Origin: an uncultured Granulicatella sp.
Lineage (GTDB): Bacteria > Bacillota > Bacilli > Lactobacillales > Aerococcaceae
Length of the DNA: 14,694 bases
Assembly: GCA_937891475.1 (NCBI GenBank)
Contig: CALATC010000033.1
Location: forward strand, 1-14,694
Reading direction: 5' to 3'
A program made the translations under genes and the position numbers. Each line of letters starts with the position of its first letter. The first letter of the stretch is position 1. The notes under the pieces were generated by a model. That model worked only from the letters and a program-made list of their open reading frames with translations. It made no database searches and was not told where the DNA came from. Below, piece by piece: positions 7,501-14,694 of the stretch.

Positions 7501-7938
7501 TTACGGTTTAAGACCGTAAAACCTGCCTTTGTCGTCTGTATCTGCCTTTGATTCTCCCTGTATGCCAGTGTAAATCACTACCAAATCAACTTCTGGTCTT
7601 AAATATTCCTGTTCAATCACTTCTGATAGACCGTCCGTTTTGAATGAATTTCTATCAAAAAGCTGAAATTCATATAGAATATTTTTGCTGGTAATACTAT
7701 GTCGCTTCTCTAACCTCATTCTGAATGTGAACGGTGGTTTCTTCACTTCACGGATAATTTCATCAATCAGCTTATCTATTCTGGAATAGAATCGTACTTT
7801 TGGATTGACGGTAAAATGCCTGTATCGGTCAATGATGTATTGTTCACAATCTACCGTGAATTGGTCTGTATTCAAGCAAAGACAAATGACAGATTTTTCA
7901 GTCGGTGTATGATATATCTCCAATCTTTTAATATCCAT
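7501..7938 (-). CDS. Uncharacterised protein between coupling protein and oriT
   Basis: I do not recognise this 145-residue protein. Its ATG at 7938 is 5 nt after the orf21 stop, with GGAG about 11 nt upstream inside the orf21 end, so translation is probably coupled. It ends just before the oriT palindromes. The product is soluble, with no membrane segment or signal. It has mixed charge, with basic stretches such as REVKKPPFTFRMRLEKRH near the middle and an acidic C-terminal half ending DDKGRFYGLKP. As I remember Tn916, orf21 is followed directly by the oriT gap, so this looks like an added gene. A relaxosome accessory or oriT-binding role is a guess from position only. Confidence 0.8.
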   Translation of the reverse strand: MDIKRLEIYHTPTEKSVICLCLNTDQFTVDCEQYIIDRYRHFTVNPKVRFYSRIDKLIDEIIREVKKPPFTFRMRLEKRHSITSKNILYEFQLFDRNSFKTDGLSEVIEQEYLRPEVDLVVIYTGIQGESKADTDDKGRFYGLKP

Positions 7939-7943
7939 TACTT

Positions 7944-9338
7944 TTATTTCTCCATTTCTTGTTGTTCTGATGATGGCTTTTTTGTGTCCTGTCTGCTGTT
8001 GGATAACTTTTTAATTTCCTCTAAAAAGTCATGTCCTTTTGGTACAAGGGGAGTATAAAACTCTGATATGACACTTGTTCCTACATCAACATAGCCACGA
8101 CCTTTGATTCGCTTTAAGAAGAAATCCTTTTGTACGTCACTGCCAAACATCATGCCATAGCCCATTTCAGACATACGACCTAAAGCCACTCTGAAATTAA
8201 ACTGATCACGGATTCCGTCGCCTAAATATTTTGCGTCTGGACGTTGACAAGCCAGTATTAGAAAGAAGCCAGCTTGACGACCTAACATGACAATCTGTTT
8301 CAACTTATTTATAACTGCGGTGTTTTCTTTTGTTCCCAGCATTTCCATGAAAGCGACATATTCATCAAAGATTAAGAAGTGTGCTGGAAGTCCTAAGTAA
8401 GCATAATTTTCGCCAGTCTTATAATTTTCCATCTGCTTCATTTCCTCACTGCGTTTTATCATTTCTTCATAGAATGTATCAATGCAGGAAAGCAAGTCTT
8501 CTTTTCTGTAGTGGACATTTGCCATCACAGAGCCTAAATCGGCTAAGTCTGCATTTTTCGGGTCTAAGATATACAGCTTAGAATCTGTATGAAGCAAGGC
8601 TTCAATCAGTGTCAGGATAAAGTAGGTCTTACCGCCACCTGTACCACCAGCTATGAGCATGTGAGGCAGATTGTCATATTCCCACCACATATTTTTCATT
8701 AAGCAAAGTTTCCCATCATGAGCTTGTACTTCATCAATAGAAATACGACGGGCTATCATATCATAGAGCAAGGTATATTCCACGTAGGAATCCTTTAACT
8801 CTTTATCCGTCAGCTCACAGTACAAGCCACTTTCTAATTTCTTTTCCAAGTGTAGGAGCTGGTCTTGATATTTCCCCAGAGTGATTTCCACTTGTATCTG
8901 TATTAAGCCATTTTTAAGGCGATAATAGATTTTAGGGAAGTAGGTTATCTTTTCTTTGGTACGACTGGGGGAATCCTTGAAGAAGCCATCTGTTTTGACC
9001 TGTTCTGATTCATACCACTTATTTTCAAGAACCATCTTCGCCAGCTTTTGACGGTGGTAGAGTTGTTTAATCGTATCATAGCGATACCGTTTGAATAGAA
9101 ACGCCACCAGCAAGCAGACAAGAATTGCGACACTGAAACTGATACTTAAATACGGAATGTCAATCTTATCTGCTTGTGATAGGTTAAAGTCCTGCCAGTT
9201 GACCTGCTGGATTGTCTTCACATGAAACAGTCCGACAACAAGCAGTAAAATAGGCAGTAAGGACGCTACTGTAAAATGAAAGACTAAATCTTTGTCACTC
9301 GGACGAATCCTTTTACCACGAAAGACACGCTGTTTCAT
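7944..9338 (-). CDS. orf21: Tn916 orf21, FtsK/SpoIIIE-type coupling protein (ConQ/TcpA-like)
   Basis: The type IV coupling protein that delivers the relaxase-DNA complex to the mating channel, an inner-membrane ATPase homologous to ICEBs1 ConQ. It has 464 residues. Two membrane segments lie at about 18-40 and 62-82. The FtsK-type ATPase follows, with Walker A GGTGGGKT at 231-238, Walker B FLIFDE at 321-326, and the conserved ACQRPD at 363-368. AAAGGAG lies about 10 nt before the ATG at 9338. The tail after LSNSRQ (DTKKPSSEQQEMEK) differs from the Tn916 Orf21 tail as I recall it, and this coincides with the extra downstream gene. It follows orf22 after 39 nt. Confidence 0.95.
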   Translation of the reverse strand: MKQRVFRGKRIRPSDKDLVFHFTVASLLPILLLVVGLFHVKTIQQVNWQDFNLSQADKIDIPYLSISFSVAILVCLLVAFLFKRYRYDTIKQLYHRQKLAKMVLENKWYESEQVKTDGFFKDSPSRTKEKITYFPKIYYRLKNGLIQIQVEITLGKYQDQLLHLEKKLESGLYCELTDKELKDSYVEYTLLYDMIARRISIDEVQAHDGKLCLMKNMWWEYDNLPHMLIAGGTGGGKTYFILTLIEALLHTDSKLYILDPKNADLADLGSVMANVHYRKEDLLSCIDTFYEEMIKRSEEMKQMENYKTGENYAYLGLPAHFLIFDEYVAFMEMLGTKENTAVINKLKQIVMLGRQAGFFLILACQRPDAKYLGDGIRDQFNFRVALGRMSEMGYGMMFGSDVQKDFFLKRIKGRGYVDVGTSVISEFYTPLVPKGHDFLEEIKKLSNSRQDTKKPSSEQQEMEK

Positions 9339-9377
9339 GTTTGATTTTCTCCTTTCTCTCTAATGGAAGATACGTGG

Positions 9378-9764
9378 CTATTTGTCCGTAGCAGGTTCTT
9401 TCTTAGGTGGCTGTTGATTTCTAAAGGAATTAGAATCCTTTGTCAGCACAATATCGTCTGCCTTGATGTACCAGTCAACATCTGCTCCTTGAAAGGTAGC
9501 AGTAGCGACAGTATCCGCAATGGGATTGATAAGTTCCACCCGTGCGTTATATTCAAACTCTTTCAAAGGCACGCTGGCAGGAATACTTACTTGAATCATG
9601 CGTCCTTGCCCTTTGGATTTTAAGTCATAGGTACGTTCTTTGATTTCCTCTGAAACCGTACCGTCTTCATTTTGGATTCTCACTTCACGACGTAGAGCAG
9701 AGAATTTTAATTCTCCAAAAGTCGTGTCTTTATCTAATACGATACCATTTGCTAATCTCATCAT
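9378..9764 (-). CDS. orf22: Tn916 orf22, YdcP/DUF961 HelP-like protein
   Basis: A DUF961 (YdcP) protein of 128 residues. Members of this family, including the ICEBs1 protein HelP, act as helicase processivity factors that let the host PcrA helicase unwind the element after relaxase nicking. Tn916 Orf22 and Orf23 belong to it. The sequence has the family phrases TFGELKFSAL, SRxYDLKSKGQG-like and VELINPIADTVATATFQGAD. Two ATGs are adjacent at 9764 and 9761; GAGAGG is 4 nt from the first and 7 nt from the second, so the second may be used. It shares its layout with orf23, its neighbour 15 nt upstream, which suggests an old duplication. Confidence 0.93.
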   Translation of the reverse strand: MMRLANGIVLDKDTTFGELKFSALRREVRIQNEDGTVSEEIKERTYDLKSKGQGRMIQVSIPASVPLKEFEYNARVELINPIADTVATATFQGADVDWYIKADDIVLTKDSNSFRNQQPPKKEPATDK

Positions 9765-9779
9765 TTTTCCTCTCTTTCT

Positions 9780-10094
9780 TTATTCTTTTACCATGTCGTC
9801 AGCATGTAAAAGGTAATTTGTAAAACCACGAGTGCCGATTTTATAGCCCTCGGCGGTAATACGTGGATTGACTAACTTAACACGTTCCTCAAAGCCGAAA
9901 TGTTTTTCGCCAGCTTCAGCAGGAAGTACGACCACAATATCATCTGCTCTTTGAACGTCTGAATAGAGATTATAGCTTCGAGATAAGACGGTTAGATGTC
10001 CGTTGATTCTTCGCTGTACGACTTTATCCTCGCCAGCAAATTCTAAATTGCCGAATGTTTTTTCCATCTTGGGAATCACAAATTTAAGTTCCAT
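9780..10094 (-). CDS. orf23: Tn916 orf23, YdcP/DUF961 HelP-like protein
   Basis: The first gene of the conjugation operon and a second DUF961 protein, 104 residues. Expected role: a helicase processivity factor for unwinding the element during transfer and rolling-circle replication, alongside orf22. The family phrases KTFGNLEFAGEDKV, LSRSYNLYSDVQRADDI, FEERVKLVNPRITAEG and a final LLHADDMV are visible; each has a counterpart in orf22. AAAGGA lies 11 nt before the ATG at 10094. A terminator-like hairpin 130-160 nt upstream separates it from the element end. No orf24 reading frame that I would trust lies before it. Confidence 0.93.
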   Translation of the reverse strand: MELKFVIPKMEKTFGNLEFAGEDKVVQRRINGHLTVLSRSYNLYSDVQRADDIVVVLPAEAGEKHFGFEERVKLVNPRITAEGYKIGTRGFTNYLLHADDMVKE

Positions 10095-10222
10095 ATTTTT
10101 ACCTATCCTTTCTTTTTTATGGTTGAATGAATCTCGTTTGTTTGATGGTCTTTCACGGTGGGGAGCGACCTTTATTCTCTTGTTTTTCTATTTTCGTAGT
10201 ATCACGTCCTTTCAAATCGGGT

Positions 10223-10253
10223 AAAAAAATAGACACCTCATTTTTGAAGTGTC
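10223..10253 (-). terminator. Terminator-like hairpin upstream of orf23
   Basis: On the minus strand GACACTTCA (10253-10245) pairs with TGAGGTGTC (10240-10232), nine pairs with one G-U, a 4-nt loop, then TATTTTTTT. This is the shape of an intrinsic terminator facing the orf23 operon. In the circular form of Tn916, transcripts are thought to run across the joined ends into this operon, so a terminator here could act as a gate or attenuator. Confidence 0.72.
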
Positions 10254-10339
10254 CACCTTTTGCCTATTCAATTTTTATTGGAAGTATCTTTGTTTCTTCA
10301 CTTTTCAAGGGTAAATCGTCGTATCAAAGCTCATTCATA

Positions 10340-10361
10340 AGTAGTAAATTAGTAGTAAATT
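10340..10361. repeat. Tandem 11-bp repeats, probable Int arm-binding (DR-2-like) sites
   Basis: AGTAGTAAATT occurs twice with no gap (10340-10350 and 10351-10361), identical copies. Tn916 integrase binds 11-bp direct repeats near each element end through its N-terminal domain, and the position about 80 nt inside the inferred end fits. Assignment is by pattern and position. Confidence 0.75.
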
Positions 10362-10424
10362 GATTGGTTTCGACCTTGATAAAGTGTGATAAGTCCAGTG
10401 TTTATACGGATAACTAGATTTTCA

Positions 10425-10440
10425 TACTATTTTTCCTTTA
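10425..10440. other. Inferred attL: left boundary of the element
   Basis: The terminal element sequence ends around ATACTATTTTTC and passes through CTTTA into AAAAATAAATA. Tn916-family elements insert between T-rich and A-rich tracts separated by a 6-bp coupling sequence, which matches TTTTT-CCTTTA-AAAA here. Upstream of this the sequence is element-like; downstream it is as AT-rich as iga. The exact base is uncertain by several nucleotides. Confidence 0.55.
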
Positions 10441-10486
10441 AAAATAAATACTAATAAATCAAAGTATAAAACTTATATCTATTTTC

Positions 10487-10515
10487 TTGCATTTAGTATA
10501 GAAAAAGCTTACAAT
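10487..10515 (+). promoter_or_regulatory. Sigma-A-type promoter for iga
   Basis: The -35 box TTGCAT (10487-10492) and the -10 box TACAAT (10510-10515) are separated by exactly 17 nt. Transcription would start near 10522 and leave a leader of about 54 nt before TTG 10576. The promoter lies on the host side of the inferred element boundary, so it appears intact despite the insertion. Confidence 0.75.
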
Positions 10516-10575
10516 TAATGTATTAATAATAAATAAAATTAATCTTAGTAACATATATGAAAGAAGGATATAAAG

Positions 10576-13500
10576 TTGAGAAAATATTTAGGGGAAAAAT
10601 ATAATAAGTTTTCGTTAAGAAAATTTACTGTTGGAGTTTGCTCGATGACGATAGGATCTTTTTTCTTAGTGTCGACTATTCAACCTGAAGATTATGTAGT
10701 GAAGGCTGCAGATAATGCAATTGTTCACTATAAATATGTAGGAGAAGACAATCTTACTGATAAAGAAAAGGAATTAATAAAAAAAGAAGTACCAAGTGTT
10801 GTAAGTAGCAAAGAAGAAACTTATTACTTAGTATTCAAACCGACAAAAACAACACAACTAAACAAATTACCAAATACCGGTTTAAATTATGGAGTAGGAA
10901 GTATGCTTCTAGGCGGTATGCTTGGTCTAGTAGTAGTCGTTGTAGCAAAAGGTAAAAATAAAACACGTAAAATATTATCAATACTGTTAGTTACGAGTAT
11001 GGGAGCAACTACTCTAGAGCTACCTGTTCGTGCTATGGAAGATTTACAATTATCGGTTTACAACATGGATTATAACCTAAAAGTAGGTGATAAGTTACCA
11101 GAGATTTCTGCAATTCCTGGATATAGTTTTGTTGGATTTATTAAAAATGAAGTAGAAACTAAAAGAGTAAACGAAAAAGTTAAAGAAAATGTTACGTCAC
11201 AACAAAATACTAAAAAACAACCCCAGTTAAATGAAATTATAAACACAAATACGATAGATAAAAAACTTGAGAATAAAATAACATCAAATAATATTGATAA
11301 AAAAGAAGATAAAAAAGTATTAGAAAATAATAATAAAAAAGAAAACAAAAAAGTAATAGAAAATACAAATAAAAATGAGGGTAGAAAAGTATTTGGTGTT
11401 AATACAGTGAATCCTCAAGATGAAGTTTTGGCTGGAAAACTGACTAAACCTGAATTATTATATACTGATAAAATAGTAGAGACACCGATACAATATAATC
11501 AAGTTATAGAAAATAATAATCAGTTGCCTGAAGGAACAACAAGAGTAAAACAACAAGGGAAAGTAGGTAAAAAGACTGAAGTTATAAGAGTATTTACCAT
11601 AGAAGGGAAAGAAGTTTCTAAAGAATTAATTTCTACTAATACAAAAGCGCCAGTTTCAGAAATTATAGAAAAAGGAACGAAAAAAGCAGTTAGTACTATT
11701 ACTCCAAAAGGTGAAAAATTAGTAAAACCTGCTGTTGAAGTAAAACCTGAGTATAAAGGGGTGCAAGCTGGAGCGATAGTCAAACCAGCAAAAGTAGAAC
11801 CACCGAAAGAATACACGGGAGTACAGGCTGGAGCAATAGTTGAACCCGAAAAAGTAGAGCCACAATACGGTGGAGTTACTTCTGGAGCGTTAGTTGAACC
11901 AGAGAAAGTAGAATCGCCAAAAGAATATACGGGTGTAAAAGCTGGAGCGATAGTAGAACCTGAGAAAGCAGAAGCACCGAAAGAGTACACGGGAGTGCAA
12001 GCCGGAGCAATAGAAGAACCCGAAAAAGTAGAGTCATCGAAAGAATACACAGGGGTACAAGCCGGAGCGATAGTAGAACCAGCAAAAGCGGAAGTGCCAA
12101 AAGAGTACACAGGGGTGCAAGCTGGAGCAATTGTCGAACCAGAGAAAAGAGAAGCTCCAAAAGAGTACACAGGAGTGCAGGCCGGAGCGATAGTAGAACC
12201 GGAAAAAATCGAGCCACCAAAAGAGTTTACAGGAAAAATTGATCCACTGAAAACAGAAGATCCAAAACCTACTGTAGAAAATAACAATACAGCAGAAATA
12301 AATAATGTTCAAAAAAATGCCAGTGCACTACTTCGAATGAATTTTGTTAGAGATAAACAAGAGCAACCAGCAATAGGGTCAGCTACTTTTATAGCTCCTA
12401 ATGTATTGTTGACAGTGGCACATAACTTCATAAATAATTCTGCAGATAACAGTACGGGTGAATTTAGAGGAGATAAGACTAAAAATACATATGAATGGCA
12501 AACGCCAGATGGACAAAAAGGTTCATTTACTTCAGACGATATTCACTTTTATAATAAAAAAGATTATCCAAAAGGATTCATTTATGATCTAGCAGTTATT
12601 ACATTACCTCAATCTACAAGAAGACAACATGCGAACTTAGTAGAAAATTACTCGAAAGTAAATGTTAATGATAAGTTAAATGTTTATGGATATCCTAGAG
12701 GAGAGTATACTCACTTAAAAGATACTACTGTTGAAATGGAACAAAAATACGCAAATAATACTTATGGTGTTCAGTATCAAGGTGGAAAAGCTGGTATGAG
12801 TGGTGGAGGAATCTTTAACTCTAAAGGAGAAGTGATCGGACTTCATCAAAATGGTGCTGAGAACCGTTCAGGTGGATTAATACTATCTCCGACACAATTA
12901 GATTGGATTAGAAGTATAATAAAAGGTAAAGAAATTACACCTAACTATGATGCTCTAGAGCGTCATAAAGATGAGAAAAAAGATGATATTAAAGAAGAAA
13001 AGCAAGTTGATAAAAAATTAGAACTTAGAGATATATCTTCTGTTGAACTTTATTCAAAAGAGGGTAGTAAGTATCGCCATGTAACATCACTTAACGATGT
13101 ACCAAGAGATTCAACGAAATACTTTATGAAAGTTAAGTCAGAAAATTTCAAAGATATTATGTTACCTGTTACTGAAATTTCAAATTCTGAAAAAGATGGA
13201 AAAGAAGTATATAAAATAGTGGCTAGCGCAAATAATCTTATTCAACATGAAAACAATAGTACTCTAGAAAATTATACTTACTACCTACCTAAGACGGTAA
13301 GAAGTGAAAATGGTGTTTATACTTCGTTCAAAAATTTAGTCGATGCAATGAATAGTAATCCTTCTGGAGAGTTTCGCTTAGGTGCAACTATGGATGCTCG
13401 TGAAGTTGAACTTCCAGATGGTCAAGAAAGTTATGTGAAAAATGAATTTAACGGAAAGTTAATAGGTCAAAATAGCAATAAGTATTATGCTATATATAAC

Positions 13501-14651
13501 TTGAAAAAACCGTTATTTAATACTCTAAGTCATGCCACTATTCAAGATCTTTCAGTAAAAGAAGCGAATGTTTCTTCTAAAGAAGATGCTGCCACAATAG
13601 CCAAAGAGGCGAAAAATGGTACTAACATTACTAATGTTCATTCATTTGGTGTAATTGCCGGTGAACGTAGCATTGGTGGTTTAATTTCACAAGTTACTAA
13701 CTCTACAATTTCTAATAGTAGTTTTACTGGTAGAATAACTAATACGTACAACACAAGATCTAGTTATCAAATAGGTGGTTTAGTTGGAAAAATGTCAGGA
13801 ACTAGTGCTTTAATTGATAGATCGGTTTCATCTATTGATATGGCGACAAATGCTAATCAAGGAGACCAAATTGTTGGTGGTATAGCAGGAGTTGTTGATA
13901 AAAAGGCAACGATTAGTAATAGTTATGTAGAAGGTAATCTCAATAATGTAAAACATTTTGGTTATGTTGGAGGAGTTGTAGGTAATCTTTGGGATAGTAG
14001 CTCATCTGAAGTAAATAACTCTGGTAATCTTTCAAACGTCTTAAGTGATGTTAATGTTACGAATGGTAATGCTATTGCTGGTTATGATTTTAATGGTATA
14101 AGAGCAACTAACACATATAGTAATAAAAATAATAAAGTAGTAAATGTAGTTCAAGTGGACGATGAACTTGTAACTAAAGATTCAGATATACAAAGAGGTA
14201 CGATAATAGAATCTGACAAAGTGAATGCTAAAAAAGTTGAGTTAGTTTCTAAACAAAGTACTAAAGTAGAAGACTTCAATTTCTCTTCTCGATATGAAAC
14301 AGATTATAAAAACTTAAAAGCTGCTGATGTTTCTAGATTAAGAGTATATAAAAATATTGAAAAACTATTACCATTCTATAATAAAGAGACAATTGTTAAA
14401 TATGGTAATTTAGTGGATACTAATAATGCTTTATATACTAAGGATCTTATGTCTGTAGTTCCAATGAAGGATAAAGAAGTAATCACAGATATTAATAAAG
14501 ATAAACAAAGAATTGATAAACTATTACTTCATTATTCAGATAATACTTCTCAAACATTAGCTATAAAATATCGACAAGATTTCTCTAAAGTGGCAGAATA
14601 TGAAATCACTAATACAAAACTAATGTACACACCTAATACATTATTACATGA
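10576..14651 (+). CDS. iga: IgA1 protease-like M26 metalloprotease with V8-like domain, 3' end missing
   Basis: A surface protease expected to cleave the hinge of human IgA1. The start is TTG 10576: AAGAAGGA at 10561-10568 is 7 nt upstream and an in-frame stop lies at 10558-10560. In 1358 readable codons: YSIRK-like signal (FSLRKFTVGV, residues 12-21); LPNTG at 98-102 followed by two hydrophobic segments (about 105-124, 134-150), the N-terminal anchor of streptococcal IgA1 proteases; low-complexity N/K linker (200-270); G5 domain (about 308-368); eight Glu-rich repeats (392-549); V8-like serine protease (about 580-785) with H616, D671, S742; GLUG-type repeats such as IGGLVGKM, VGGIAGVV, YVGGVVGN (1026-1140); and the start of the M26 region (from about 1230). 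Full-length relatives have nearly 2000 residues with HExxH near the C-terminus; no HExxH is present here. No stop or frameshift was found. The related ZmpB-type protease is less likely, given the layout. Confidence 0.9.
11749..12222 (+). repeat. Eight tandem 60-bp coding repeats in iga
   Basis: The repeats encode 20-residue units of consensus EYTGVQAGAIVEPEKVEPPK (residues 392-549). Eight units are present. Units 2 and 3 are joined by a 6-bp shortening, where PKEYTG becomes QYGG. The core YTGVQAGAIVEPEK is nearly constant, while codon third positions vary freely between units. The repeats are acidic, Pro- and Glu-rich, and probably form an extended stalk. Streptococcal IgA1 proteases carry similar 20-residue repeats near the same place. 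Confidence 0.95.
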
Positions 14652-14694
14652 CTGTCTCTTATACACATCTGACGCTGCCGACGAGCGATCTAGT
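14652..14694. other. Nextera sequencing adapter (artefact)
   Basis: CTGTCTCTTATACACATCT (14652-14670) is the Tn5 mosaic end used in Nextera libraries. GACGCTGCCGACGA (14671-14684) is the rest of the read-2-side adapter, GCGATCTA (14685-14692) is the reverse complement of index TAGATCGC (i5 501), and GT begins the P5 tail. None of this is genomic. The iga frame should be cut at 14651. Confidence 0.98.

Larger units (their letters stand above)
10095..10440. other. Non-coding left end of the Tn916-like element
   Basis: These 346 nt carry no convincing gene; open frames on the plus strand (10003-10224, 10127-10363) have no ribosome binding site and no protein-like composition. The region holds a terminator-like hairpin, a tandem 11-bp repeat of the Int arm-site type, and the terminal sequence reading inward GAAAATCTAGTTATCC, which I associate with the Tn916 left end. 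The promoter for the leftward operon was not identified with confidence. A TTGAAA box near 10315 has only a poor -10 partner. Confidence 0.7.

Noticed and set aside
10127..10363. Small plus-strand gene at the element end (78 codons)
   Set aside because: There is no ribosome binding site, the composition is unlike a protein, and the frame runs across a terminator-like hairpin and Int-site repeats.
10557..10604. ATG at 10557 as the iga start
   Set aside because: It is in a different frame and reaches a stop after 15 codons. TTG 10576 is the first start in the iga frame after the stop at 10558-10560.
11070..11348. A 92-codon minus-strand frame rich in Phe, Leu and Ser that looks like a membrane protein
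   Set aside because: It mirrors the Lys/Asn/Glu-rich linker of iga, which always gives such a hydrophobic-looking antisense frame. No ribosome binding site was seen.
11749..12222. CRISPR-like regular array
   Set aside because: The 60-bp period is continuous coding repeat with no unique spacers, and it stays in the iga frame throughout.
11520..12287. A 255-codon minus-strand open frame with regular repeats (plus overlapping frames 11876-12220 and 12034-12312)
   Set aside because: It is the reverse complement of the iga repeats. It lacks a ribosome binding site, and its repeat pattern is explained by the sense-strand 60-bp units.

Overview
The window is the left part of a Tn916/Tn1545-family integrative and conjugative element, lying next to a host-type gene for a cell-wall-anchored IgA1 protease. 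The very AT-rich codon use of the protease gene, its YSIRK-like signal, its N-terminal LPxTG motif and the Gram-positive ribosome binding sites point to an oral or respiratory Firmicute. Gemella is my first guess; a mitis-group Streptococcus is possible. The element itself says little about the host because this family has a very broad range.

Layout. Positions 1-55 and 865-10094 carry a minus-strand conjugation operon in Tn916 order: orf23 and orf22 (HelP-like, DUF961), orf21 (FtsK-type coupling protein), an unrecognised 145-residue gene, oriT, orf20 (MobT/Rep_trans relaxase), orf19 (small membrane protein), orf18 (ArdA antirestriction protein), orf17 (TcpE-like), orf16 (VirB4-like ATPase) and orf15 (polytopic membrane channel protein). 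A complete 809-bp IS1216 copy (56-864) with 23-bp perfect inverted repeats and an 8-bp target duplication (CTTTTTTA) splits orf15 after about 487 codons. The missing reading frame resumes exactly in phase at 47-1 and runs off the window. The rest of the element (orf14, orf13, cargo, xis/int) would lie to the left of position 1.

Positions 10095-10440 are the non-coding left end of the element: a terminator-like hairpin, two tandem 11-bp repeats resembling Int arm sites, and an inferred attL boundary near 10430-10440. The element therefore sits roughly 50 bp upstream of a good sigma-A promoter (10487-10515) for the rightward iga gene, which starts at TTG 10576. That gene is open to the end of the insert: a signal peptide, an N-terminal LPNTG anchor and membrane segments, a G5 domain, eight 20-residue Glu-rich repeats, a complete V8-like serine protease domain, GLUG-type repeats, and the start of the M26 region. 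The zinc-binding HExxH is not reached.

The last 43 bases (14652-14694) are not biological. They are the Nextera transposase adapter, followed by an 8-base index and the first two bases of the P5 side, so the right end is a library artefact and iga is cut by the assembly, not by biology.

Together, the element still has its DNA-processing module (oriT, relaxase, coupling protein, HelP-like factors, ArdA), but its mating channel is probably broken at orf15. The observations most worth following are the extra gene between the coupling protein and oriT, and the second (serine) protease inside the IgA1 metalloprotease.
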